From: JAAYLU01 sp964458805
GTDB taxonomy: Bacteria > Synergistota > Synergistia > Synergistales > Aminobacteriaceae
Reading direction: 5' to 3'
Assembly (NCBI GenBank): GCA_964458805.1
Contig: CAYWKH010000037.1
Coordinates: 1 to 19,272, forward strand
Length of the DNA stretch: 19,272 nt
Both the position numbers and the translations under genes were made by a program. The notes beneath the pieces were generated by a model, which made no database searches, had not been told where the DNA came from, and saw only the letters and a list, made by a program, of their open reading frames with translations. Positions 7,057 through 14,920 of this stretch are shown here, piece by piece (the stretch's first letter is position 1; each line of letters opens with the position of its first letter).

Positions 7057-8781
7057 TCATGCTCCTACAAACAACGACTGTATCCCCCCCCTGCCGAGAT
7101 CGACGTACCCCTGGTCCGTGAGTTTTAGCTCCGGGATCACCGACAGCGACAGGAAGCTCAGGGCCATGAAGGGGTGTTCCAGCTCCGTGCCCAGGGTCCC
7201 CGCAGCTCTCTCCACCTCCTCGAACCCGGCTATCACTCCGTCCGCGGGAGAGGCGTTCATGAGACCTCCGACCGGAAGTGAGAGAGAGGCAAGCACGTCG
7301 TCGCCCCTGACCGCGCCGATGCCTCCCCCCAGCTCGATGAGCAGGGCGAATGCTCTTCGCATCGACCGGACGTCCATGCCTGCGACGATGTAGTTGTGAG
7401 CGTCGTGCGCCACGGAGGAGCATATCGCGCCCTCCCTCAGGCCGAGTCCCTGCACGAAGCCCACCGCCATCCTGCCCGTGCCCCGGTTCTTCTCCATTAC
7501 CGCCAGCCAGGCCAGGTCGCGCCCGGGGTCGGTCACGGCCAGGCCGTCCCGTATCGTGGGCGGCAGCACCAGGTGCTCGGTGACCACCTGGTCCCTCTTC
7601 AAGCCGATCACCCGGATCTTCATCCCCTGCGGGACGAGAATCCTGAAATCCTGTTCGCTCGGCGCGGCAAGGGTCCTGGTGGAAATAGCGGGCGGCGTGA
7701 AGCGCGGGACCGGCCCTCCAAGGAGCCTGCCGTCCTCCGCGATCAGCTTGCCGCGCTTCCAGACCCTCCTGGCGCGGCACGTCTCGAGGGAGTCCACAGC
7801 GACCAGGTCCGCCAGTCTGCCGGGGGCGACGGCCCCCCTGTCGCGCCAGCCGAAGTAATCCGCCGGCGACAGGGTGATCATCCTCAGCGCGGCGAGCGGG
7901 GAGATTCCGCATTCAACCGCGCGGCGCAGCTTCTCGTCCATGTGTCCGCAGTCCCTCAGGTAGCGGGCCGACAGGTCGTCGCTCACCATCATGCAGCGGC
8001 TCGACCTCGCCTCGTTCTCCACCACGAGGGGCGCGAGCTCCTGCAAGTTCTTCTCCGTGGCGCCCTCGCGGATCATCAGCCACATTCCGCGGCGCAGCTT
8101 CTCGCGGCCCTCCTCCAGCGTGAAGCTCTCGTGATCCGAGTCGCAACCAGACAGAAGGTAGGCGCAGAGGTCCCTGCCGGTCAATCCCGGGGCGTGCCCC
8201 GACCGCGGACGTCCGCCGGACGCGTACAGCTTGGCCCACACCGCCGGGTCGCCCCCTATGACGCCGGGGTAGTTCATAACCTCGCCCAGCGAGCTGCACA
8301 GCCCTCTCTCGAACATCTCTAGTATGGCGCAGGCGTCCAGCGGCTCCAGAGGCGACTCGAAGGACGACGCGGGCACGCAGGAGGGGGCGGAGAACAGGAG
8401 GTCGATCGGACAGTCCAGGCTCTCTCGCCACATGTACTCCACCCCGGCCATGCCGCAGGTGTTGGCTATCTCGTGCGGGTCTGCGGCCACGCCCGTGGTC
8501 CCGCGCACCGCTGTCAACTCGGAGAATCCTGCCGGGGTGAGCATGGTGCTCTCCACGTGACAGTGCCCGTCAAGGAAGCCAGGTGTCAGCACGAACCCGG
8601 ACAGGTCCTCCTCCACCCTTCCGCGGTAGCCCGCGCCGACCCCGGCGATGCGCCCTCCGTACACCGCCACGTCGGTCTCCTCGTATTCAAGGGTGAACAC
8701 GTTCGCGACGCGGGCGCCACGGAGAACCAGGTCGGACTCGCGGTCGCCCCTGGCGACGGCGAGATAGGCATCGACGTTCAA
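7057..8781 (-). CDS. ade: Adenine deaminase
   Basis: Cytoplasmic metal-dependent amidohydrolase converting adenine to hypoxanthine and ammonia, 574 residues, full length for bacterial AdeC. The metal-binding motif PGFLDGHCHVEST (67-79, His 73 and His 75) is followed by the family motifs HAPGL (His 196), SGCDSDHE (211-218) and MMVSDD (264-269). A C-terminal Ade domain ends near FMALSFLSLSVIPELKLTDQG. The start is a TTG at 8781: AAGGGAGGG lies seven bases upstream, and no other start exists near the N-terminus. It is the first gene of an operon with the purine permease, consistent with import and deamination of adenine for salvage or nitrogen. Confidence 0.94.
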   Translation of the reverse strand: MNVDAYLAVARGDRESDLVLRGARVANVFTLEYEETDVAVYGGRIAGVGAGYRGRVEEDLSGFVLTPGFLDGHCHVESTMLTPAGFSELTAVRGTTGVAADPHEIANTCGMAGVEYMWRESLDCPIDLLFSAPSCVPASSFESPLEPLDACAILEMFERGLCSSLGEVMNYPGVIGGDPAVWAKLYASGGRPRSGHAPGLTGRDLCAYLLSGCDSDHESFTLEEGREKLRRGMWLMIREGATEKNLQELAPLVVENEARSSRCMMVSDDLSARYLRDCGHMDEKLRRAVECGISPLAALRMITLSPADYFGWRDRGAVAPGRLADLVAVDSLETCRARRVWKRGKLIAEDGRLLGGPVPRFTPPAISTRTLAAPSEQDFRILVPQGMKIRVIGLKRDQVVTEHLVLPPTIRDGLAVTDPGRDLAWLAVMEKNRGTGRMAVGFVQGLGLREGAICSSVAHDAHNYIVAGMDVRSMRRAFALLIELGGGIGAVRGDDVLASLSLPVGGLMNASPADGVIAGFEEVERAAGTLGTELEHPFMALSFLSLSVIPELKLTDQGYVDLGRGGIQSLFVGA

Positions 8782-8812
8782 CCCCGGTCCCTCCCTTCAA
8801 TTTTTTGCGATA

Positions 8813-8841
8813 AGTATAATTGAAAAACCGCCTCTGTGCAA
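8813..8841 (-). promoter_or_regulatory. Promoter of the adenine deaminase-permease operon
   Basis: On the minus strand TTGCAC (8836-8841), a 17-base spacer and TATACT (8813-8818) form a good sigma-70-type promoter. The leader would be only about 25 bases, too short for a purine riboswitch, and none is visible. Confidence 0.65.
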
Positions 8842-8851
8842 TCGCGCAGAG
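8823..8851 (-). terminator. Likely weak terminator of the HD-GYP gene
   Basis: In minus-strand reading an 8-bp stem (8844-8851 with 8832-8839, one G-U pair, 4-base loop) is followed after GCGG by five T (8823-8827). The gap before the T run makes it weak. It overlaps the -35 box of the adenine deaminase promoter. Confidence 0.4.
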
Positions 8852-8881
8852 AGAAAATTCCCCCAATGCGGGGCGTGCCTG

Positions 8882-10135
8882 TCATCCTGCGCTTTGGGGC
8901 GCCAGGCTTCCGGCATCCGCTCGCTCCAGGGCGCCGACAAAGAGGCTGTCCCATGGGGGGATCGCCGAGTGGATCACGGGCTTTCCCCTCCTCTCCTGCG
9001 TCGTCGCGGCCACCATTTCATCCGGGGTAGTGGCGCCAAGCACCACCGACCCGCGCTCCTCGAGGGTGAAGGTCTGCCCCGGCCGCAGCCTCGAGCCGCG
9101 GTCAAAGGTGCCGACCACCAGGCAGACCGGCCTCGGATGTCGCGCGTCCAGTCCGCCGGGTGACAGGACCGAGGCAATCGCACCGTCTCCCATGAGCAGC
9201 AGGGCTCCCTCCGGGAACGGGACCACCACCTGCTCCATCAGCGGCGCGAGTCCCGGGTCGAACTGATCCCCCGCCCTCTCCTGGAGTATCTCGAGCGCCT
9301 CGAAGGGCAACCTGCCCCTCTTGTAGGGCCTGGTGGAGATCATGGCGTCGTACGCATCAGCGATAGTCACTATTCGGACCAACATGGGGATTCTCTCCCC
9401 CGGCAGAGTGTTCCCGTCGACCAGCCCGTATCCTTTGCCGTCGAGTCGTTCATGGTGAAAGGCCACTATAGCTCTAACCATCGGCATGAGCGACGTGTAG
9501 GGGCGCAGAAGGTCGAACCCGTCCTGCGGGTGTCTCCGCATAATTTTCCACTCGTCGTCGTTCAGCGGCCCGGGTTTGTTCAGGATGGACGGGGAGATGA
9601 GGGTCTTGCCGATATCGTGTAGCACCGCCCCGATGCCGAGGTTGAGGCGGTCAGTGTAGTCAAGCCTCTTCAGGACGCCGGCCTCCATGGCGACCCGTCC
9701 CAGCACCAGGGAGAACAGCGCGACCGACCATGAGTGCTCGTATGTGTAGGCATCGTGATCCGAGAGGGAGTGCAACTCCGAGAAGACGGGCGATTCTCCC
9801 GAGAAGATAGCCTCCACCACCACGGACATCTGCGCGATGAGGTACGAGAGAAGGTTGGAGGAGATGGTCCTGTCGCGCATGGTCCGAATTATGAGCTTCT
9901 GGACCCCGCGCCGCGCCTGAAGCGCCAAGGCTGCGGGGATGGGGGGCTTTACGGGTTCGCGGTCCTCCCCCAGGCGCACGCGCACCGTGGTTATCCCGTT
10001 TCGGAGCATCGCGCGCCTCAGCGACTCGGTCGCCCGCACGCCTCGCCTCACAAGGGTGACGCCGCTCGCCGAGAGTATATCTTCATCAATAATCCATGGC
10101 GGGCGTATCTCCCCCACCGGAATTACCATGCGCAT
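8882..10135 (-). CDS. HD-GYP-domain protein (probable c-di-GMP phosphodiesterase)
   Basis: 417 residues, cytoplasmic, no signal or membrane helix. An N-terminal region (about 1-110) has the repeating pattern of the modules that often precede HD-GYP domains. The HD-GYP core is about 120-300: His 134 in TYEHSW, HDIGK (173-177), His 202 in RRHPQ, HHERLDGKGYG (227-237), Asp 260 in TIADAYDA and RPYK (269-272). All metal ligands are present, but the GYP signature reads GYG. About 110 C-terminal residues are beta-rich and unrecognised. I start at the ATG at 10135, five bases after AGGAGGA; the frame is open 60 bases further upstream without a site. Hydrolysis of c-di-GMP is the family role; activity is inferred. 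Confidence 0.88.
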   Translation of the reverse strand: MRMVIPVGEIRPPWIIDEDILSASGVTLVRRGVRATESLRRAMLRNGITTVRVRLGEDREPVKPPIPAALALQARRGVQKLIIRTMRDRTISSNLLSYLIAQMSVVVEAIFSGESPVFSELHSLSDHDAYTYEHSWSVALFSLVLGRVAMEAGVLKRLDYTDRLNLGIGAVLHDIGKTLISPSILNKPGPLNDDEWKIMRRHPQDGFDLLRPYTSLMPMVRAIVAFHHERLDGKGYGLVDGNTLPGERIPMLVRIVTIADAYDAMISTRPYKRGRLPFEALEILQERAGDQFDPGLAPLMEQVVVPFPEGALLLMGDGAIASVLSPGGLDARHPRPVCLVVGTFDRGSRLRPGQTFTLEERGSVVLGATTPDEMVAATTQERRGKPVIHSAIPPWDSLFVGALERADAGSLAPQSAG

Positions 10136-10178
10136 GGCGTTCCTCCTCGACCCCGATTCTCCGCACTGTTCGAGGGAT

Positions 10179-10205
10179 GTTATAACAAGTAACACCCTTG
10201 CGCAA
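10179..10205 (-). promoter_or_regulatory. Promoter candidate for the HD-GYP gene
   Basis: The minus strand carries TATAAC (10179-10184) with TTGCGC (10200-10205) 15 bases upstream, shorter than ideal spacing. The -35 lies in the perfect palindrome CTTGCGCAAG (10197-10206). This is the only plausible signal in the 122-base gap after the gamma-glutamyltransferase gene. Confidence 0.3.
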
Positions 10206-10257
10206 GCGTGGTATTACTAGCATGATTTCGTATGTTACGTCAATCAGTCGTGCCCCA

Positions 10258-11877
10258 TCACCAAGCGGCGGCACATCCATCGGTTCTTGATTCTGTCGCG
10301 CCGGCCAGGGTCCCGTCGGATGTCCTCCAGATTATCTGTCCCCTTCCGAATGACGCCGGCTCCATCTCGTACTTCACCCCGTGCCCCCTGCGGCGCAGGC
10401 TGTGCGCCAGGTCGGGGTTGAAGGAGTTCTCGACGAGCACTTCCACCCCCCCGGTCCACTGCCAGCGGGGCGCGTCCAGAGCCTGCTGAGGGTTCATCGC
10501 GAAGTCCAGGGTGTTCATTACAACCTGCACATGCCCCTGCGGCTGCATGAATCCCCCCATGACTCCGAACGGGCCCACCGGGGCGCCGTCCTTCGTCAGG
10601 AAGCCCGGAATAATTGTGTTGTACGGCCTCTTGCCGGGCTCAAGCGCGTTCGGGTGTCCGGCGTCGAGCGAGAAGCAGAAGCCGCGGTTGTTGAGGGCTA
10701 TTCCCGTGCCCGGTATCACCACGCCGGAGCCGAACCCCATGTAGTTGCTCTGTATATAGGAGACCATGGTCCCCTCGCCGTCAGCGACGCACAGGTAGAC
10801 CGTGCCGCCCGGCCTCGGCTCGCCGGCCCTCCAGTCCGCCGCCCGGTCGCCGATGAGGCCCCGCCTCGAGTCCGCGTAGGATGGCTCAAGAAGCCCAATG
10901 GACGGAACATGGCAGAAGCGGGTGTCCGCGACGTGCCTGTGCGCGTCCGCGAAAGCTGCCTTCATCGCCTCCAGCTGGCGGTGGACGGTCTCGGGGTGGT
11001 CCCGGCACTGGAAATCGAACCCGTCCAGTATCGACAGGGCTATGAGGGCCGCGATCCCCTGTCCGTTCGGGGGAATCTCCCAGACCCTGCAACCTCTGTA
11101 GTTCACTCCGATCGGCTCGACCCACTCGGGGGAGAAGGCCCCCAGATCGTCCTCGGCGAAGTATCCCCCGGTCCTTCGCGCAGCCTCGAGAATTTTCCCC
11201 GCGATCTCCCCCTCGTAGAAGTCGCGGGCCCCGCTGTCGCCAATCCGCTCAAGAGTGGAGGCTTGCTCCTCGGATCTCCAGAGCTCGCCGGCCCGCGGGG
11301 CGCGCCCCTCCGGGGCGAAGGCCTCGAACCAGGCGCGGAACTCCTCCCCCTTTTCATCCTGGTACCTTTTGATCCCGAGCTCCCAGTAGCGCGCGGTGCC
11401 CACCGACACGGCGTGCCCCAGTCGCGCGAGTTCCACCGCCGGCGCCAGGTTCCGGGCGAGGGAGAGCCTGCCCATCTTCGCGGTCAGCTCCGCCCACGCG
11501 GCCGGCGCGCCCGGGACGGTGGCGGGCGCCCAGCCGAACTTGGGCATCTGACCGGAGTCCGCCCAACCCAGGGATTCGGCGAGCTTCATCGTCACGGCCG
11601 CGGGGATGGGGCCGCTCGCGTTCAGGCCCGACAGTCTCCCGTCCTTCCAGACGAGCGCGAAGGCGTCGCTGCCTATTCCGTTGGCGGTCGGCTCCACCAC
11701 CGTCAGGGCGGCTGCGGTCGCGACAGCCGCGTCCACTGCGTTGCCGCCCGTCTTCAGGATGTCGAGACCGGCGTTCGCCGCCAGCGGATGAGATGTGCAC
11801 ACCATCCCCCGAGAGCCGTAGGTCACATTTCTCCTAGACGGGTGCGGATAGTAGTGAGGGTCGTAGGTCAGTGTCAT
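10258..11877 (-). CDS. ggt: Gamma-glutamyltransferase-family Ntn hydrolase
   Basis: 539 residues. The N-terminal half has GMVCTSHPLAANAGLDILK and GGNAVDAAVATAAALTVVEP, the standard opening of this family. The self-cleavage nucleophile is Thr 359 in PGGTVYLCVADGEG, followed by SYIQSNYMGFGSG and NNRGFCFSL, a YwrD-like version of the active site. PYNTIIPG and the late GGFMQPQGH are also diagnostic. No signal peptide is present, so it should be cytoplasmic, unlike the secreted enzymes of enterobacteria and Bacillus. True gamma-glutamyl transfer is not certain: related cytoplasmic members act on other amides. The ATG at 11877 follows AGGAGAGG. It lies 37 bases after the buk stop on the same strand and could be the last gene of that operon. 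Confidence 0.88.
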   Translation of the reverse strand: MTLTYDPHYYPHPSRRNVTYGSRGMVCTSHPLAANAGLDILKTGGNAVDAAVATAAALTVVEPTANGIGSDAFALVWKDGRLSGLNASGPIPAAVTMKLAESLGWADSGQMPKFGWAPATVPGAPAAWAELTAKMGRLSLARNLAPAVELARLGHAVSVGTARYWELGIKRYQDEKGEEFRAWFEAFAPEGRAPRAGELWRSEEQASTLERIGDSGARDFYEGEIAGKILEAARRTGGYFAEDDLGAFSPEWVEPIGVNYRGCRVWEIPPNGQGIAALIALSILDGFDFQCRDHPETVHRQLEAMKAAFADAHRHVADTRFCHVPSIGLLEPSYADSRRGLIGDRAADWRAGEPRPGGTVYLCVADGEGTMVSYIQSNYMGFGSGVVIPGTGIALNNRGFCFSLDAGHPNALEPGKRPYNTIIPGFLTKDGAPVGPFGVMGGFMQPQGHVQVVMNTLDFAMNPQQALDAPRWQWTGGVEVLVENSFNPDLAHSLRRRGHGVKYEMEPASFGRGQIIWRTSDGTLAGATESRTDGCAAAW

Positions 11878-11914
11878 CGCGATCGCCTCTCCTCGATTTC
11901 CGAATATTCTCTGG

Positions 11915-13009
11915 TTATTTCCTGGTGTACCTTCGAGCCTGCTCCGACCCGGAGAGGACCCGGTACGCCCCCTCGGCGAGGGCCAGCATCTCGTCCTCGC
12001 CCGGGTAGACCTTCACTTCAGAGACGAACTCCACCCTCTCCCGAATCAGGCCGGTGAAGCGCTCGTTGTAGGCCAGCCCGCCGGTCAGCACTATGGCGTC
12101 CACCTCGCCGCCAAGGGTCGCGGCGCAGGCGCCTATCTCCTTCGCTATGCGGTAGGCCATGGCCTCGAACAGCAGGCGAGCTCTCTCGTCGCCCGAGTCC
12201 ATACGGCGAACGACCTCCCTGAGGTCGTTCGTCCCGAGATGTGCCACCAGGCCCCCCTTGCCGGTCAGCATCTTCAGCAGCCCGGCCTGCTCGTGATCGC
12301 CGCTGAAGGCCATTTTGATCAGCCCCCCTACCGGAAGGCTTCCCGCTCGCTCAGGGGAGAAGGGTCCGTCTCCGTCGAGGGCGTTGTTCACATCGACCAC
12401 CCGCCCCTTCTCGTGTGCTCCGACGGATATGCCGCCGCCCATGTGGGCCACTACCAGGTTGCACTCGTCGTAGGGCCTTCCCAGCTCGACGGCCACCCTC
12501 CTGGCGACGGCCTTCTGGTTCAGGGCGTGGAATATGGAGCGGCGCTCTATCTCCGGCAGCCCCGACAGGCGCGCCAGCGGCATCATCTCGTCGACTACGA
12601 CAGGGTCCACGATGAACGCGGCGATGTCCCCTCCCTCGGAGGCCAGCCGCACCGCGAGCGGCGCGCCGAGGTTGCTGGCGTGCGCCCCCCATCTGCAGCT
12701 TCGCAGGTCCGCCAGCATCTCCTCGTTGACCTCGTAGGTCCCGCTCTCTATGGGCTTGAGAAGTCCGCCCCTGCCCACGACCGCGTCGAGCCGCGAGGGG
12801 TGCGCGCCGCGTTCTTCAAGGCACCTGCGTATCTCCGAGAGGCGGAACTCCTCCTGCTCCATCACTCCCGCGAAGCGCCCCAGGACGTCCGCGTCGTAAC
12901 GCTGGGTATCGCTCCAGGCCTCCCTCACCCCACCGCAGGCGGGAGCGTCGCACTCGAACAGCGCGACCTTGGTGCTGGTGGAGCCCGGGTTCAGCGCGAG
13001 GATTCTCAT
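11915..13009 (-). CDS. buk: Butyrate kinase (copy 1, downstream)
   Basis: 364 residues, ASKHA-fold acyl kinase making ATP and a short-chain acid from acyl-phosphate in the cytoplasm. Motifs are NPGSTSTK (7-14, phosphate 1 loop), VVGRGGLLKPIESGTYEVNE, DPVVVDEM, HALNQKAVARR, VAHMGGGISVGAHEKGR and LTGGLAYNE (adenosine-binding end). Length and motif order fit butyrate kinase rather than acetate kinase. Butyrate, isobutyrate or a branched-chain acid could be the real product. It follows ptb copy 1 by nine bases with a poor ribosome-binding site (GAGGC), which suggests translational coupling. It is homologous along its whole length to the kinase at 14917-16011. Confidence 0.93.
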   Translation of the reverse strand: MRILALNPGSTSTKVALFECDAPACGGVREAWSDTQRYDADVLGRFAGVMEQEEFRLSEIRRCLEERGAHPSRLDAVVGRGGLLKPIESGTYEVNEEMLADLRSCRWGAHASNLGAPLAVRLASEGGDIAAFIVDPVVVDEMMPLARLSGLPEIERRSIFHALNQKAVARRVAVELGRPYDECNLVVAHMGGGISVGAHEKGRVVDVNNALDGDGPFSPERAGSLPVGGLIKMAFSGDHEQAGLLKMLTGKGGLVAHLGTNDLREVVRRMDSGDERARLLFEAMAYRIAKEIGACAATLGGEVDAIVLTGGLAYNERFTGLIRERVEFVSEVKVYPGEDEMLALAEGAYRVLSGSEQARRYTRK

Positions 13010-13018
13010 CGCCTCGGC

Positions 13019-13948
13019 CTACTTCTGGAAGTCGGAGAGGGCCACCGCGGCCGCTATGGAGAGCAGCTTGGACCTTGTGGAGTCGGCCCTGCTGGTGAGC
13101 ACTATCGGCGCGGACGCGCCCAGGATCAGACCTGCGGTCTCGTTCTTCGAGAAGTAGACTATGGCCTTCGCAAGCATATTGCCGGAGTCTATGCTCGGCA
13201 CTATGAAGATGTCGGCCTTTCCCGCGACCGGGGATACTATCCCCTTCGTGCGGGCGGACTCCTCGCTGACCGCGTTGTCGAGGGCGAACGGGCCGTCGAC
13301 TATGCAGTTCTTTATCTGGCCGCGCCGGTTCATCTGGGTCAGCGCGGCTGCTTCCAGGGTGGCGGGCATGTCCGGGTTGACCACCTCGACCGCGGCAAGC
13401 ACCGCGACCTTGGGCTCGGCCACTCCGAACGCCCTTGCGAGGCCGACCGTGTTCTGGGTGATGTCCGCCTTGGCCGCCAGGTCGGGGTACATGTTGAAGG
13501 CGGCGTCGGCGATGAAGAAGACCCGGTCGAACCCCTCGACGCTGTGGAAGTAACAGTGGGAGATGGTGTTCTTGCCCCTCCGCAGGCCGCACTCCTTGTT
13601 GAGCATGGCGCGGAGGAAGTTGTTCGTGTGGATCTGCCCCTTCATGTAGATGTCCGCTTTTTTGGACGACACCTGGGTAACGGCGGCGATCCCCATCGCC
13701 GGCTCGTCGCGCTCGTCGATCAGCTCGTAGTCGGAGAGGTTGACCCCCGCCTGGTCCGCGGCGGCCTTCATCTTGTCGCCGTTGCCGACGAGTATGGCCT
13801 CGGCGAAGCCGGCCTTCCTGGCCTCTTCGATGGCGGTAAGCAGGCCCGCGTCCTCGGCCATCGCCACCGAGAGCTTCTTGGGTCCCTTCTCGGCGCCGAT
13901 CTTCTTAGCGTGCTCCAAAAGCTGCGAAAGCGAACGAATCTGTTCCAT
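13019..13948 (-). CDS. ptb: Phosphate butyryltransferase (copy 1)
   Basis: 309 residues, the phosphate acetyl/butaryl transferase family: acyl-CoA plus phosphate gives acyl-phosphate plus CoA, feeding the adjacent kinase. Recognisable stretches are ILVGNGDKM, ADIYMKGQIHTNNFLRAML, FFIADAAFNMYPDL, EVVNPDMPATLEAAALTQM and IVDGPFALDNAVS. Its length is typical for Ptb and distinct from longer Pta enzymes. The ATG at 13948 follows GGAGGGGG. It lies 33 bases after ptb copy 2 and nine bases before buk copy 1, in the middle of a four-gene run. Chain-length specificity cannot be read from the sequence by eye. Confidence 0.93.
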   Translation of the reverse strand: MEQIRSLSQLLEHAKKIGAEKGPKKLSVAMAEDAGLLTAIEEARKAGFAEAILVGNGDKMKAAADQAGVNLSDYELIDERDEPAMGIAAVTQVSSKKADIYMKGQIHTNNFLRAMLNKECGLRRGKNTISHCYFHSVEGFDRVFFIADAAFNMYPDLAAKADITQNTVGLARAFGVAEPKVAVLAAVEVVNPDMPATLEAAALTQMNRRGQIKNCIVDGPFALDNAVSEESARTKGIVSPVAGKADIFIVPSIDSGNMLAKAIVYFSKNETAGLILGASAPIVLTSRADSTRSKLLSIAAAVALSDFQK

Positions 13949-13981
13949 GAACGAAATCCCCCTCCAGAGATGAGTTATTGT

Positions 13982-14920
13982 TTACCCTCGGGCGACTACC
14001 GCGCCGAGGGAGATCGAGAGCAGCTTGGTCTCCACGCTGTCGAAGCGGCTGGTGAGGACGATGGGCTTTCTCGCCCCCAGGATCGCCCCGGCCCCCTTGC
14101 CGCCCGTCATGTACATCAGGACCTTGCCCACGAAGTTGCCCGACTCGATGTCCGGGACCAGCAGCATGTCGGCGAAGCCGGCCACCGGGGAGGAGATGCC
14201 CTTGATGCGCGCGGCCTCCTCGCTGACCGCGTTGTCCAGCGCCAGCGGCCCGTCCACCAGGCACCCCTTGATCTGTCCCCTCTCGTTCATCTTGGCCAGC
14301 GCGGCGGCCTCCAGCGTGGCCTTCATGTCGGGGTTCACCGCCTCCACCGCGGCCAGCGCCGCGATCTTGGGCTGCGGGGTCCCTATCCTGTGAAAGCAGG
14401 CGACGGCGTTCTCGATGATCTTCACCTTCGCCCCCAGGTCCGGGTAGGTATTCATGCCGCCGTCCGACACACCTATCACCCTGCCGCCCAGAGTGGCTAT
14501 TTCGAACAGGAACAGGTGCGACAGCAGGGAACCGGTCCTCAAGCCCCACTCCTTGTCCAGTACCGCCTTCAGCAGGGTGGAGGTCTTGACAAGGCCCTTC
14601 ATGAGGAAGTCGGCCTCGCCCGAGGAGACCATCCTCACGCTCGCCTCCACCGCCCTGTCGTCGTCAGGCTCGTCGACCAGGGTTATCCCGGTTATGTCGC
14701 ACCCGTCGCGCTCCGCCGTCGAACGTATCCTGGCCGCGTCGCCTATGAGTACAGCCCTGGCCACTCCCTCGCGCTGGGCCCTGCATGCGGCCCCCAGCGC
14801 GTCGTCCCCGTAGGGACAGGCCAGGGCGAGCGTCATGGGGCGGCCCTTCTTGCTCTCCGCGATCAGAAAATCAAGCCCCTCCCCCGCAGGGCGGGAGGAG
14901 CCCTTGACGTCTGCGGTCAT
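13982..14920 (-). CDS. ptb: Phosphate butyryltransferase (copy 2)
   Basis: 312 residues, a paralogue of the ptb at 13019-13948 over its whole length, with shared blocks such as NPDMKATLEAAALAKMNERG, VDGPLALDNAVSEEAARIKG, SPVAGFAD and PIVLTSRFDSVETKLLSIS. Differences cluster in the first half: DFLMKGLVKTSTLLKAVLDK replaces the copy 1 IYMKGQIHTNNFLRAMLNK. That may reflect different acyl groups, which is inference. The frame is open to 15052, but the ATG at 14920 has AGGAGGGG seven bases ahead and overlaps the upstream kinase stop in ATGA (14917-14920), so it is the clear start. The overlap implies coupled translation with buk copy 2. Confidence 0.93.
   Translation of the reverse strand: MTADVKGSSRPAGEGLDFLIAESKKGRPMTLALACPYGDDALGAACRAQREGVARAVLIGDAARIRSTAERDGCDITGITLVDEPDDDRAVEASVRMVSSGEADFLMKGLVKTSTLLKAVLDKEWGLRTGSLLSHLFLFEIATLGGRVIGVSDGGMNTYPDLGAKVKIIENAVACFHRIGTPQPKIAALAAVEAVNPDMKATLEAAALAKMNERGQIKGCLVDGPLALDNAVSEEAARIKGISSPVAGFADMLLVPDIESGNFVGKVLMYMTGGKGAGAILGARKPIVLTSRFDSVETKLLSISLGAVVARG

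Noticed and set aside
8782..8812. Purine riboswitch ahead of adenine deaminase
   Set aside because: The predicted leader is about 25 bases, far too short, and no aptamer-like pairing is present.
10197..10206. CTTGCGCAAG palindrome as a terminator for ggt
   Set aside because: Ten bases with no loop and no T run; more likely chance or part of the HD-GYP promoter.
10381..12057. 558-codon plus-strand open frame opposite ggt
   Set aside because: Antisense shadow of the gamma-glutamyltransferase gene; low-complexity Arg/Pro/Gly-rich product with no family resemblance.
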